From Adiantum capillus-veneris (taxonomy: Eukaryota; Streptophyta; Polypodiopsida; Polypodiales; Pteridaceae), in contig CM043942.1 of assembly GCA_014529385.2 (NCBI GenBank), forward strand, positions 64,639,184 through 64,703,183: a stretch of 64,000 bases of DNA. Direction: 5' to 3'. Under the pieces are notes generated by a model, which had not been told where the DNA came from, searched no databases, and was given only the letters and a program-made list of their open reading frames with translations. Of the stretch, positions 11,796 through 22,886 are shown piece by piece (position 1 is the stretch's first letter; every line of letters begins with the position of its first letter). Both the position numbers and the translations under genes were made by a program.

Positions 11796-12477
11796 TGCTG
11801 CGAGGCCACTTTTTGGCCTATTCGGGGTTCGTTTGAGGTCAGCTAAAAGGCCAAAGGTACCCAAGTAATAAATATTAGTGTGGGAAATGCAAAATGTGAG
11901 AGAAGACCATAAAAAACATGGAGAGAAGAGGAAGAACAACCACAAGTGAGTTTTTGCTATTTTTGGAGCCTGTTTTGGCCATAAACTGCTCATCCGAAGT
12001 CAGATTTGAGCACTTTGACATTGTAAACTAGGGTTTTGGGCCGTTTGGGACGTGATGGCACTATCCATTTTGCCAAAATTTTCACTATTTTTCTATTGTT
12101 TTGTTTGTGTAAGTTTCTCCTATGAGCGAAGCCTGTGCTCCAATTTGTGATTGTATCTGGCATATTTTACCCATATTGTGTGAGCTATTTGCCCCAGTGG
12201 TGTTGGACCAAGCTCAATTGTATCTAAAAATAATAAATTCTCCTCTTTTGAGGTGAGTTTTTTGGGTGTGTATGTGTGTGTGTCTCTGTGTTTGGAGTGG
12301 CCAAATGGATAGTCGCTCTCCTCTCACTCCATCGGTGTGTTCCCTGTCTCGGCCAGGTGGGTTATGTAAGCCGAGTGGTGCCCCATAGTGTGTGTGTGTG
12401 TGTGTGTGTGTGTATCATCCCTAGAGTGTGTGTAGGGTCATTATAGAGGTGTTGTGTGTGTTTCCATCCCGCTCACA
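11796..12477 (+). repeat. Element A, 3' LTR (682 bp)
   Basis: Starts TGCTGCGAGGCC and ends CCCGCTCACA, matching 2540-3220. The U5 module occurs at 12375-12384 (GTGGTGCCCC) and 12444-12450. No clear polypurine tract precedes it; the bases before it are pyrimidine-rich, another sign of decay. Confidence 0.92.
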
Positions 12478-13054
12478 ATGGCTGCTTCATATCTAATGGA
12501 GATGGCAAAATAGAGGCTTGTGATGGCCGCCGTCAACACACACTTCGAGACCATTGCTTATGGTGGAAGGGGAGCTTGTTCCAAGGAATGTTTGTCAAGG
12601 ATAAATGTTTGCCAGTTGTAAGTATGACCAATAGTGTGTGCAAACATGGTTGTTTAGTAGTATATGCATGTACAGGCAAGGCTTGATCTATGATTTTATG
12701 GTCAAAGTACGCAACAAGGCCGATCATCCATTACAATTCCAAGACACTGTCAAACAAGTTCCTCAAGCTTGACTTCTAGGCCAGTGGAGCAAGGATTCAT
12801 CTCCATAATCAAGTCAAGCAGGTTGACTTTCTCTTGTTCTGACATTGAAAATTAGCAAGAATATGCGTTAGCTACGAGCACCACAACAGTGCCTGCGTAC
12901 TCAATGTGAAAGCACAACTTTCCTTATGACATTTGGCATAGCGGTTTCCAACGTTTGGAATATGCAAATAGCATACAAGCTTGGAAAAACTTGCCAAAAT
13001 CTCTGTTGGTTTTTAAAATCACACAAAGGGTGTGTATATGATACATACGTTACT
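12478..13054. other. Unassigned, contains the proximal inversion or insertion junction
   Basis: No gene or element motif is recognised. By position it lies between A's 3' LTR and the truncated gag end of element C. It may be internal DNA of element E continuing after A, or the last bases of C. One breakpoint of the rearrangement described in the findings lies here or at 13055. Confidence 0.4.
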
Positions 13055-14627
13055 TCACTCAATCTCCAAGTTTATAACACCCTTCAGTAGACTAGAGGCA
13101 TTACCCATCTCTAAGTCTATAACACTACACAATAAAGTCTTGCTCGATTGCCAAGCCTCTGGAGCAATAGCCAACTCCAAACCTTCAGTCATACTTACCT
13201 CTTCGTTATGGTCCTCAAGTGAAACTGCCTTGATGCAAGATTCCTTTAGCTTGCTACACTGTCCTGGGTCCATGCTGGTGAACACGCTTCTGTTTTCAAA
13301 GCCCTCCCCTTTGCTTGATATGTTGTCCATCTTCTGCAAAGCCTTGCTAACAGGCTGGTTTTCCTCTTCTCTTGTATCTTTCATGACCTTTTCATTCCTC
13401 TTACTCTGACGAGGCCTAATCAACACTTTACACCTTCTTACCCTTACTGCCCAATGTTGTCGATTGATCGCTTTGGTGCCTATTTCATTCAAGGTAAAAG
13501 ATGTACTCACACTTGTAACACAATTTTCTTGACTTACCTCCCCCACCTGGGTAGCATCTTTTGATTCTTTAACCTCTTGCTCCACTGCTTCAGTTCTTTG
13601 AATAAACTTCTCGCTTGATCCTTCTTCGGTTACCTTCATCTTGACCTCTTCTGCAAGACCAATGATACTTGGTGTGCGGGTACCAATTGATGGTGGGCGT
13701 AGGATGATTGTAAGTGGTGATTGTGGCGGACGTAGAATTTGTGTTGGTGGGACTGGTGCTCGAGGTGTGGGTGTTCTTTCTCTAGGGGGTGACAATTGGT
13801 TCCTCCTACCTCCTCTATTATAGTTTTGTCGTGGTTTGGGACAATAGTACATACCATGACCGTCTTCTCCGCAGTTGTAGCAATGATACTCCCTGTTTTG
13901 TCGTCGTGCTCTTCCAGGGTCTTGATATCTTTCTTGACTCCTCCCTTGCTGTATTAAGTGGACAGACAAATTCTGCAGTTGGTCAGTAATATGGGCCAAC
14001 ATATCTTGTTGGTCATCTCTTACCCCAAGAGCCGGTGGTGGTGGTATGGTGGTTGTCGTAGTTGTAGGTCGACGCGATGTTCCTGCTTCTGTTGACTCGG
14101 TTTCTTTGGCTTTCATTTGCATCTTCTTGTCCTTAAGGCGAGCAATCTCAACGGCTAACTCGTACGTAGCCGGGAATCTACCTTTCACCTTCTCCTTGAG
14201 AAGTGGCCATAAGCCATGCGTGAACCGATCTTTTTTTAGGAAATCGGGTGCAGCTTCCCCCCTTGCCAGTGACTCAACCCACCGTTCCCACAAATCCACA
14301 AATTTGGACTCATAGGTGGCATATTCTAAAAGACCCTCCTGCTTGAAGTCTCTCAACTTGTCCCACAACTTTTCCGAAGTGGTACCTCCCCCAAAGCACC
14401 TCTTAAAAGCGGTTTTTAAGGGTTCCCAGTCATCCTTGGTTGCTTGTGGAAGTGCATTGTACCATGATCTAGCTTCTAGCTTCATGAGATGCTTAAAGAT
14501 TCTAACCCGGGATTCATCTGTATCTTTGTTGCTCACTACACATGCTACTTCAAAGTCATGTAGGAAGTCTGTTACCAAATCCTCCCCCTTCTTTCCTTTA
14601 AATGTTGGAAATGCTACACTTGCCATG
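13055..14627 (-). CDS. gag: gag protein of element C, uninterrupted
   Basis: The frame is open from GTG at 14656, but the first ATG is at 14627 (MASVAFPTFKGKKGEDLV), giving about 523 residues. A retrotransposon gag domain (YNALPQATKDDWEPLKTAF, FLKKDRF, PLLKEKVKGRFP) is followed by a coiled region, a CX2CX4HX4C zinc knuckle (CYNCGEDGHGMYYC, near 13860), and a Pro-rich then charged tail. The tail is far longer than in F's gag before protease and carries no DSG motif. The last 22 residues contain two VI(D/N)LE repeats and EMGNASSL, which recurs at the start of the ORF at 39752. The product would form particles; pol must come from another element. Confidence 0.85.
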
Positions 14628-14710
14628 ATTACTGAGAGAGAGCTAGAAAGACACACTGCTTAACTTGCAAAAGTTTTTTTTCTTCTTTACAAGGAGGCGT
14701 GTATACCCTC

Positions 14711-14929
14711 TTATACTAGGACATAGATTAAAACTTCAAACGGTACATTGCCTTGTACCAAAGGTAGGACAAATGGTTGATCTGATGCCAGAACCTCAAA
14801 AAACCGCTCCCCACCCAGCATGGTGTCAATGACGTGCTGGTAGTGAGCCTTCAAATCCAGTATTACCTTGATTGAGCGTACACCTGTTGGTATGTGTGAT
14901 CTGTCTTGAGGTAGGTTGTATTGATTCAT
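14711..14929 (-). CDS. Leader micro-ORF upstream of gag (72 residues)
   Basis: ATG at 14929, stop at 14711, 84 bases before the gag ATG. The C-terminal half (LGGERFFEVLASDQPFVLP, PFEVLIYVLV) follows the same pattern as FGVERLREILLSPDPIIFP and SFDVHIFILL in element F and the broken copy in A. The pattern is Phe/Gln-rich segment, Gly-x-x-Arg-hydrophobic-x-Glu, Pro, then a hydrophobic C-terminus. Function unknown. Confidence 0.65.
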   Translation of the reverse strand: MNQYNLPQDRSHIPTGVRSIKVILDLKAHYQHVIDTMLGGERFFEVLASDQPFVLPLVQGNVPFEVLIYVLV

Positions 14930-14946
14930 GTGAAGCTTAGAGGTGC

Positions 14947-15412
14947 TTAGTCACTGTCCAAGCTTGTGGGAGAGGGTGGTGTTCTTTCCTGAAACAAACT
15001 CAGTAGATCCCTAGTTTCTCTGGTGAGAGTGTGAGCCAATGATTCCGTTATCTGTGCTGCACCATCAGGTGCGACTTGAAAATTGACTGTGATAATTACC
15101 TCGGTGACTTGAGTTACCCGATTCTCAAAGTAGAATAGTGTTGATTCTCTATTGTGTAGAGATCCTTCCATTTTGATGTTGTGGGTTGGTTGTAGGTTGC
15201 GGACATGGTTTCGACCTTCTCCTTCTTCTTCTTGGCACTTGGCCTATGTATATCCACTGGGTTTTGCGTGTTGGTTGACTCTCCCACTGCAAATCGATTA
15301 CCATTACGCCTGGCACTCGAGCTTCCATGGAGATGCAGAGTTCGTCTAGTTGTGCTTGGAGCTCTTCTTCTTCTATCGTCCAATTAGCAAATCCTGCTAG
15401 CCATTCATCCAT
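14947..15412 (-). other. Leader ORFs of element C, uncertain
   Basis: Two ATG-started frames follow the primer site: 15412-15149 (87 residues, with an Arg6 run) and 15171-14947 (74 residues), overlapping by 23 bases in different frames. They sit where element F has its 167-residue ORF. No domain is recognised. They may be one ORF split by a frameshift. Confidence 0.4.
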
Positions 15413-15465
15413 TCACAATAGTTTAGGGGTTTCAGTCTTGTAAACTGAAGGGTTTCATGAAAATA

Positions 15466-15483
15466 TCCTCAGTGGGGGCACCA
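15466..15483 (-). promoter_or_regulatory. Primer-binding site of C
   Basis: On the minus strand this reads TGGTGCCCCCACTGAGGA, two bases inside the LTR end. It is identical in type to the sites of A and F. Confidence 0.85.
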
Positions 15484-15699
15484 AATGACGGGAGCAAAGC
15501 GAACCCCGAACCCCCGACGGCCTCTAAAACACCGGGGACCGAATGGCGCGCCTCGAGCCTGTCATGGTAAAGCAAACAGGGGGCACCACCTAGCTTCAGC
15601 GGCTAGGACGCAAACAACACACCACCATAACAAAGTTTTCATCCAAGAGAGACGGATGCTTGGGAGCAATGATGAAGAGGAAAGGGAATGAGATCAAGT

Positions 15700-15703
<4 letters not shown>

Positions 15704-15762
<59 letters not shown>
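15704..15762. repeat. (GA)n microsatellite within C LTR
   Basis: About 58 bases of GA on the plus strand (CT in transcript sense) between TATA box and LTR end. The homologous tract in the other LTR is at 41963-42020. Confidence 0.95.
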
Positions 15763-15765
<3 letters not shown>

Positions 15766-16237
15766 GGGAGGGGGTATAGCGGCTTAGTACTTAGGCATCA
15801 CAAAAGGATGGCGAATCCGCACACCCTTCACACATACACAAGCTCACTCCAAAACACAAGACTAGGTGGCGATTCCGCACACCTCACATGGGAAAAACAT
15901 TGCAAGAAAACATACTCACAAAACCTCAAGCTTTATTTAGAGAATAAGGCGATGAAATGGGGAGCATAGGGTAGGGGAATGAGAAGGGAGAGCGTGGTAG
16001 AGCACATGGCGGATAGGTGGGAGTTGATGGCGAAGACTCGCACGAGGGTTATGGCCATCATCCTTCATTTAGTTGCCCTTCATCTTCCATAGCCAAGGGT
16101 GTAGAGGTCATGCTCAAGACAAGCATGGTGATTGCGGTGATGGTGATGGTGTGGGTGTGTGTGTATGCACTAGGCACACACAGTGCATAGTGTGTTCTTT
16201 GGTGATGTTGTGTGTGTTTAGTGTGATAGTGACCCCT

Positions 16238-16246
16238 CTTTATATA
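16238..16246 (-). promoter_or_regulatory. TATA box of the minus C LTR
   Basis: TATATAAAG on the minus strand, at the same LTR position as 41481-41489 in the other copy. The same motif occurs in F and G LTRs. Confidence 0.7.
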
Positions 16247-17079
16247 GGGTAGGAGTGGAGAGAAATTCTAGAATTTAGAAATGAAGAAATCATTATCTAC
16301 ACAAACCATGTGACTGTGGGCCCCACTTGTCTGGCTATGTGTATATGTGCCAGAACAGCAGTCTCATGAGAGAGAGACTAAGAGAGAGAGATGGGTTGAT
16401 GAAAAAAAGTGAGAGGTGACATGGAGAATAAAGTAATTACAAGAGGGGAGAGAGGGGAGTGTGTTAAGAGGTGAATCTGTGTGCAGATGTGTGTGAACAT
16501 AAGAAAATCAGGTAACCACTGGGTGGGGATGGGTCTGTGGGCACCTTTTTCAGTGAAACTGAGTGTGTGTGAGTGTGGGGGAGGCCATCTGGCTACAAGA
16601 CAAGAGAGATTTTGAATTTTAGAGAGAGAGGGGGGTATTTGGATCATGGGAGAGTGTAGGAGAGAGAAAAGGGGGGTGGGGTATACTGTTCTGGAAGATA
16701 GCATAAGTTGCATGTGAGTTAGGGTGCATTATTGGTGAGTTAGAATGCATTATTGGTGAGAGGTGGGGTAGCTTGAGGGGAGAGAGAAAGGAGAAAGGAC
16801 AAGGGGAAGAGAGAGGGGGTTGACCTTTTGAGTGGAGGAGAGGACAAGGGACACACGGCGGGGCAATAGTGAAGAAAAAGGAGGCAAGGTGGGGATGGGC
16901 TGCCCCGCAGGCATGAGGTGGCCTATTTTACCTTTCTTATATATTTACATAATCATACTTTATTTTTTTCTTACTTTTTTCCAATGCCTTTTATCACTCC
17001 CTCCCTAAGAGGGGGTTTTCATGGGGTGGGGACGAGAGAAGAGGGGTATGGGAGCTTGGCTTGTGAAAAGCCCCCATCA

Positions 17080-18480
17080 ATGCCAAGTGGAGACTTGACC
17101 AAGAAGGAGAAAGAAAGTTATGTCTAGCTGTGTGCATCTTTTCCAAATTCATTTGCAAAGGAGTATAAAGATTTGAGAGGAGCCAAGGGTGTTGAGCACA
17201 AAATAGCCCTCAAGGAAGGATACAAACCTAAGGTGCAGAAGCTAAGGAGATTGGGTGAAATTCAAAAGGAATCCCTTTGGCAGGAGATCAATCAATTACT
17301 GGATGCAAGTATTATATACTTCGTAAAGGAATCAAAGTGGGTTTCCCTAGTGGTTATCACTCCTAAAAAGAATGGGAGATGACGGATGTGTGTCGACTAT
17401 AAGCCCTTGAATGCTGCGACCAAGAGGAATCACTACCCATTGCCATTTTAGGATGAGATTTTGAATCACGTGGCTGGCCATGAAAGGTATTCCATTATGG
17501 ATGGGTTTTCAGGTTACTTCCAAATAGGGATTGCTCTTGAACACCAATTGAAGACGACATTCATATCTCCATGGGGTTGCTTTGCCTATCGCAGGATGCC
17601 GTTTGGTTTGGTGAATGCCTATGCCACCTTCCAAGACTAAATGACTAGGATTTTTGGTCCCTATTTGGGTAGGTTCATTAGAGTTTTCATGGATGACATT
17701 GGATGTTATAGCTCAAGGGCAGATCATTTGTCAAAGCTACGACTGTGTTTTCAGAGACTGGATGAAGAGGGAGGCCGGTTGAACCCCAAGAAGTGAAGAT
17801 TAGCACAGCCTCGACCATCATTGTTGGGCCATGTGGTGTCACAAAATGGGATTGAAGCAGATCCAGAAAAGGTCAATGCTCTAGTCTTGATGGAGCCTCC
17901 TCCTAGTGCATAGGCTTTGGCATCGTTCATGCCCAGGCTGAAGTATCTATCAAGTTTTTTTTGGATGTTGTCGTAGTATGTATACCCCCTTCAAAAGAGG
18001 GCGCAATTGATGCACATTTTTAAATGGATGAAGAGGCTCAAGTAGCTTTTGAAACGGTAAAATAAATCGTGTGTCAACTCCCTACGGTGTGTCCTCCCAA
18101 TTATGAAGATGATTTTTATGTTGCCATGACGGTAGGAACTGTAGCCATTGGGGTACTATTGCAAAAGGTGGGAAGAAGCTATAAAACTATTTATTTTGAA
18201 AGCAGGGTGATAAGTCCTGGGGAGGCAACCTACACGAAAGACGAACAATGGGTAATGGCCTTATTTTTTGCCTGCAAGAAGTTCAAAGTGTATCTCATTG
18301 TGCGAAGGTTTTTTGTGCTAACGGCCAATAATTTATTGCCGGAGGTAGTGTTGCACTTGAATCCAGAGAAGTGGATCATGAAGTGGGTGATAGAGCTTCA
18401 AGAATTTGAGTTTGAATTGAAAGTTGATCATACAAGTCGATCTCACCTGGTAGATATTCTACTCAGCAAGGCGGTTGATT
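17080..18480 (+). pseudogene. RT and RNase H 1 of element D (decayed)
   Basis: HKIALKEGYKP, QKLRRLGE, MCVDYKPLNAATKRN, DGFSGYFQI, WGCFAYRRMPFGL and the catalytic FMDDI (about 17687-17701) show Ty3/gypsy RT. Stops occur at about 17380, 17449, 17638 and 17795. RNase H 1 (from 18069) begins FYVAMTVGTVAIGVLLQ, with no Asp at the expected first catalytic position. Confidence 0.88.
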
Positions 18481-19300
18481 TGCCAATCTATCCCAGGGTG
18501 GTCCGGGATGAAACCAAGGAGGAGCCTGACTTAGAGGAAGCTTTTACCATGTGGTTTGATGGAGCATATAGGAGGGTAATACAGAAATTAGGTGGAGGTG
18601 TGTTGATGGGTGAAAGCATGTTAACCTGTCATGCTTTTTCATGTCCCGGACAATGCTAACTAGCACAATTTCGACATATGCTAACTAGTACAATGACTTG
18701 AGCTACATCTCCAAGATCTATGACATATGATATATCAATAGAAAGCACTTGAAACAAGGAATCCAAATGTACAACCTCCGACAAATTTTGATATCATTTG
18801 TAAAAAATTTACCGGACGCCCAACTTTTTGAAGATGTGCTAACTTGAAACTGCTAACTAGCACAAAAAGCACGACATGTTAACATGCTTTCACCCTGATA
18901 TGAGATCCACGCTACAAGGTGATCTTTTCAAAAGCCTACAACTTGGAGGATGTTCATACCAATAATGAGGCAGAGTATCTTATCCTCCATTTAGGTTTGA
19001 AACAGTGTGTCGAGTTTGGTATATGGAGGTTGGTGGTGAAAGGTGATGTGCTGTTAGTCATCAAGCAGTGTTGGGCCAATGGCAGGTGAAACGGGATTCA
19101 TTAAAGCATTGGTTCTATGCCATCAAGAGGTTGCTGAAGTTTTTTGAGGAGGTTCAGTTCAAGCATGTTAGAAGAGAGCAGAACCAAGAAGCAGATAAGC
19201 TTACAAGCAGCAAAGTACAAGTGGTGCAGGTTTCAGGTATATATGTGGCCCCAACCACATATGCTCGTCCTGAGACCTTGAAAGAGATTGAAGACTTTTT
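18481..19300 (+). pseudogene. Archaeal-type RNase H of element D, interrupted
   Basis: MWFDGAYRR (about 18548) gives the first catalytic Asp. The domain is then broken by a 288-bp inverted-repeat element (18608-18895) and resumes with TNNEAEYL (about 18958), KGDVLLVIKQ (about 19040) and HVRREQNQEADKL (about 19163). The domain order matches element F. Confidence 0.85.
18604..18899. mobile_element. Small inverted-repeat element (MITE-like), 288 bp
   Basis: Positions 18608-18895 start GGGTGAAAGCATGTTAAC and end with its near-perfect inverse; the inverted match extends about 35 bases. TGAT flanks both ends (18604-18607 and 18896-18899). The interior has three copies of a TGCTAACTAG-x-ACAA motif. 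There is no coding capacity. It is inserted in element D's archaeal RNase H. The superfamily cannot be assigned from these termini. Confidence 0.8.
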
Positions 19301-20560
19301 GAATACCGGTCAGTGCTCTAAAAGATTGTCGAAGCTACAAAAGCGAAGGATAATACAAAAATCTCGCAAGTTTACATTGAGAGGGGAGGATCTTATGACC
19401 TATGGACCTGATGAAGTGCTACAAAAGGTACTTTATAAGGAAGAAATCAATATGGTGTTGCACCAATGTCATGAGGAATATGGGCATCAGGGTAAAGACT
19501 AGAGTTTGTTTCGAATCTTGAGAGCAGGTTTCTGGTGGCCGTCGATAGTACGTGATGTACACTACTGGTACAAAACCTACCAATGAATGTCAGACTATGG
19601 GTGAGAGGAGACTGATAGCCAAATTGCAGGGAGCTATCATTGCCCAAGATGCTTTTAAGAAGTGGGGCTTGGATGCCATTGGCCCACTCTCGAAGTCTGC
19701 AAAAGCGGTAAAAAATACATTGTAGTGGCGATTGACTACCTTACTAGGTGGGTCGAGGCCAAAGCTGTGAAGGAGTTCCATGCACAGATTGTAGCCCACT
19801 TTGTTTCCGATAACATTTGTTGCCATTTTGGAGTGCAGAGGGTACTCATTTCTGATAGAGGCCAAGGATTTAGGAGCAATCTTATGTAGGCATTAGTGGA
19901 AAAATTAAAGATTCAACATCGATTTTCCTCGCCTTATCATCCCCAATGCAATGGTCTTATGGGGAGTGCCAATGGAAAAATCATCAAGATGCTCAAAAGT
20001 ATGTGTATAAGCAAGAGACAGAGTGGGAGATCAATCTAGAGAAGTGTCTATGGGCCTACATGACATCCTACAAAGTGGCGACCAACTTTACTCCCTTTGA
20101 GTTGGTTTATGGTAAGGAGGCAATACTGCCAATGCATGCACAACTGGGTGCTTTGAAAGGTATGTGGCGCATCAATGCCACTCCACAAGCTGTCTTGCAG
20201 GATAGGATTGTCAGCCTTGAGGCATTACAGATGAATAGAGAAGCAGCAGCAGACTACTACATGAAGCAGCGGGAAAGACGAGTGGCCAAAGTCAATAAGA
20301 GTCTGCCAGATAATAAGATAGAGAAAGGACACCTGATAATGAAATACAAGAGCTACTTGGACTTCACCTTCTAGAGGAAGTTCAAGAAGAAATGGACGGG
20401 TCCGTACAAAGTGAAAAATGTGTTTCCGAATGGGACCTATCATTTGGTGAGAGTTAATGGTAAACCTCTCAAGCACAAGATAAATGGTGTACGACTCAAG
20501 CTGTACTTTGATACAGGCCTGGTGCCTAATGTGAACCAGATTGTAGCCATAGAGGTTGGG
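19301..20560 (+). pseudogene. integrase of element D (decayed)
   Basis: A zinc-finger part (HQCHEEYGHQG, then a degraded Cys pair), core Asp (WGLDAIGPL), second Asp (LISDRGQGF) and a C-terminal NGTYHL-VNG-KHKINGVRLK block are present. The catalytic Glu block reads NGLMGSANG; the position that is Glu in element F (NGLVEKVNG) is Gly. Frameshifts lie near 19690 and stops near 19500, 19887 and 20372. Confidence 0.85.
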
Positions 20561-20723
20561 CAACCCCCATAGAAGGGCTTGGAAATGACAGATATGCAGT
20601 GTTGTACATATTGCACATATTATACATATGGTTGTGCCTTTTTCAATGTGCTTGAGCACCAGTGAAGTGTTACAAGTTTAAAGTTCTACAAATATTCTTT
20701 TAGTTGAACATGAATGTTCAACT

Positions 20724-20736
20724 AGGAGGTGGGCAA
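20724..20736 (+). promoter_or_regulatory. Polypurine tract of D
   Basis: AGGAGGTGGGCAA immediately precedes the TG of the 3' LTR. This purine stretch primes plus-strand synthesis. Confidence 0.65.
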
Positions 20737-21681
20737 TGATGGTTCAACCAAAGTTGGTCCGTGTCTGGAAAGGTGACAAGCAGTGTTATGGATGCTAGCA
20801 GGCGCATGGCGGCGAGCTAAAGCAGGTGGGAAAGTCTTCGGCAGACCAGTTGGCAAAGAAAATGTATGTCTGAAGTGGTTTTTTTAGTCCAAGGGGCCTT
20901 CAAATTGGGATAATTGGGATGGCAGACCAAAGTGTCCAAAATGTAGGTAATGTGACTTGGAATGTAGGGTTCAAGTTGCTCTTGAGGTCCGTCCATACGG
21001 CTCGTCAAACGGAGCTTCAGTGTGAAATATGTGCCAGTTCAAAGTTCGAAGGTCTTGCAAATCCCCGCTGGGCACGTGAGATGGGGACAGGTGGCCCGAG
21101 CTAGAATGCGCAAGCAAGTGTGTAGAGCTCAACTTGTGGAGCATGATGGTCTTTTTGGATCGCTATTTGGAGCTCAGACCTGCAAGTTATGGGTCGACGA
21201 AGTTTTCAAGGGAGCCAGTTGTGGGCTCGTTGGGCGACAGTGGTAGGCGTATCGACAGCGGTTTTGTTGAGCTCACTAAGGTTCTCAAGCCGTAATTTAC
21301 GGCTCATTGATTGGGATCATGGGTGGCTAGATACGCCAAGGTCAATGGGAGGTATTCACAAATATGTTTCCATTTTCTGGCGGTTTCAATTGACGGGCTC
21401 AAAAAAGATTGAGGTGCGGGAAAATTTCTCATGGTTTCGAACCAGTAGGATGGCATTCCAATGGATGGATGTGATGGGTGTTTGGAAAACCCAAGCGCAC
21501 AAAGCACCGACCTCATGCGAAACCTTTGCTTGAAAAGCTCTTGATTGTAGCCTAACTTCAAAAGTAAAAGATGGTTAGAATTTGGGAAGGAAAAAAGAAG
21601 AATTGGCGAAGTGGAACAAAGATGATCCGTGGAGCTTTTGCCTTAAGAATTCTTTTATACTAAAAACAAGTGGAAACCCTT
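20737..21681 (+). repeat. Element D 3' LTR, partial (about 945 bp)
   Basis: Starts TGATGGTTCAACC and aligns with the reverse complement of 46026 down to about 45055, for example around GGTTTCGAACCAGTAGGATG. Homology stops at about 21681, so the last 0.8 kb of the LTR is missing or replaced. Confidence 0.8.
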
Positions 21682-22651
21682 TTGGCCTTTGGAAGGCCAT
21701 AGGGTTCATTGTGCAAGGTTGTTGCAACACTGAGGTCGTTGGATTCTTTTGCTGGATGAGCACCACATGGCAAGGGTCTTTGTAAAATAATTTTGTTGTG
21801 CCTTTTGTTTCCTTACATCACCTTCTTTGAGAGACAAGTGTCCCTAAGTAATTCAAAAGTCTTGTGAGTAGAAAGCTAAAACTTTGGAATAGAAAGCTAT
21901 TTCTCGAAGGCATCATTTACTTTGTCTGCATGCTTGAAAATGACTTTAGAGATCAAAACATTAAACAAAATATCCATAGGAGTTTGATCTTATGATGCAG
22001 TCTTCGAGAAAGTCTTTTTGTCTAAGCGGCAAGTTTCCTCCTTATACAAATACAAAATGGAAATACTAGTAGAAATTTTCAAATTTGTAAAATATTCGAA
22101 CTATTTTCTAGTATATTTTGTCAATTTTTTTCTCCTTTTCCATCCTTTGCAAGCGGCTAATCTCGATTTTCAATCGGCTTAAGCCTAAGCTCGGGCACAT
22201 CTTTCTCAAACACTAAAGTATTGATAAAGGGTTCTCTCATTTGAGGATTTTTTTAATAATCCCTTCACTAAATTGTTTAATTATTTTCTATGCTTATTTG
22301 AAAGCATTAAAATATTCTTTTTCTCTGATTTTTAATGTGTCTTTTTATTTTACTTCCTTTTTGTTATATTTTGTTTCAGAATACTGATGTGCAATGTGCA
22401 CCATTTACCTTATTATTGGGGCCCCTTCATAACATATAAGCCATTTGCGAGTAGCGGGTATCAACTAGAAGAAAATAAAAAAATTTCATGATTGAGACTT
22501 ACCTTAAGTATTATTTAAATTTTATAATATTAAATGGATCTTTTTATTTAACCTGTATATAGACAATACAATTTTATATTAGAACAATACAACTCAATAC
22601 TGATTAAGACCTACTTTTGATAAATCTTTCCTCCCCCCTTATCTTCAACAA
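21682..22651. other. Unassigned, AT-rich
   Basis: No ORF of interest, LTR end or element motif is recognised. It separates D's broken LTR from copia 1 and becomes strongly AT-rich after about 22000. Confidence 0.5.
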
Positions 22652-22865
22652 TGTTAAAGAATATGTACGTTGTGCTATGGGCGGCCGGACACTGACTATA
22701 CTATGTTGTAAATATACTTTGGATAATAGTTCAAAGAGAAGAAGAGTGAGAGCAGCACGTTGAATGGATGTTGCTACAGGAAACGATTGTGTGTGTGTCA
22801 CGATGTGTGTTGGTGTGTGTGTGTAGTCTTCTTTTCTACCTTTTCCATCACCTATGCACTCTACA
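22652..22865 (+). repeat. Copia 1 5' LTR (about 214 bp, start inferred)
   Basis: The 3' end (CTCTACA) is fixed by the primer site three bases later. The start TGTTAAAG at 22652 is inferred from TG and from the similar length and composition (GGGCGGCCGG early) of copia 2's 192-bp LTR. No second copy is present to confirm it. Confidence 0.55.
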
Positions 22866-22868
22866 AAG

Positions 22869-22886
22869 TGGTATCAGAGCTCAGTC
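22869..22886 (+). promoter_or_regulatory. Primer-binding site of copia 1
   Basis: TGGTATCAGAGCTCAGTC begins three bases after the LTR. Its first 12 bases match the initiator-Met tRNA complement. Confidence 0.92.

Larger units (their letters stand above)
2540..12477 (+). mobile_element. Element A: full-length but decayed Ty3/gypsy, Tat-like
   Basis: Two direct LTRs (2540-3220 and 11796-12477) bracket primer site, leader, gag, protease, RT, RNase H, a second archaeal-type RNase H and integrase, in Ty3/gypsy order. Many stops and frameshifts make it non-functional. A 2082-bp solo LTR sits between protease and RT. No matching target duplication was found: bases before the 5' LTR are AACTA and bases after the 3' LTR are ATGGC. 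That points to loss or rearrangement of one junction. Confidence 0.92.
13055..17079 (-). mobile_element. Element C, 5' half (LTR, primer site, leader, gag)
   Basis: Reading the minus strand: LTR 17079-15486, primer site, leader ORFs, and a long gag ending at 13055, then no pol. The matching 3' half (orphan ORF, polypurine tract, LTR) lies in plus orientation at 39752-42240. The outer LTR edge at 17079 abuts element D at an ATGC that recurs at the other C LTR edge (42241-42244, reverse complement GCAT). Confidence 0.88.
15486..17079 (-). repeat. Element C LTR, minus copy (1594 bp)
   Basis: On the minus strand it starts TGATGGGGGC and ends GCTCCCGTCA. It is nearly identical to 40648-42240 in opposite orientation; a 111-codon stretch open in both differs at three residues. 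It has a minus-strand TATA box (16238-16246), a (GA)n tract at about 15704-15762, and the U5 module at 15580-15591 and 15516-15526. Confidence 0.93.
17080..21681 (+). mobile_element. Element D, 3' part (RT to partial 3' LTR)
   Basis: Begins abruptly at ATGC next to the C LTR, in the protease-RT linker, and continues through RT, RNase H 1, archaeal RNase H and integrase to a polypurine tract and LTR. The missing 5' LTR, gag and protease are at 42241-46026 on the minus strand. The LTR pieces of the two parts match each other in inverted orientation. Confidence 0.9.
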
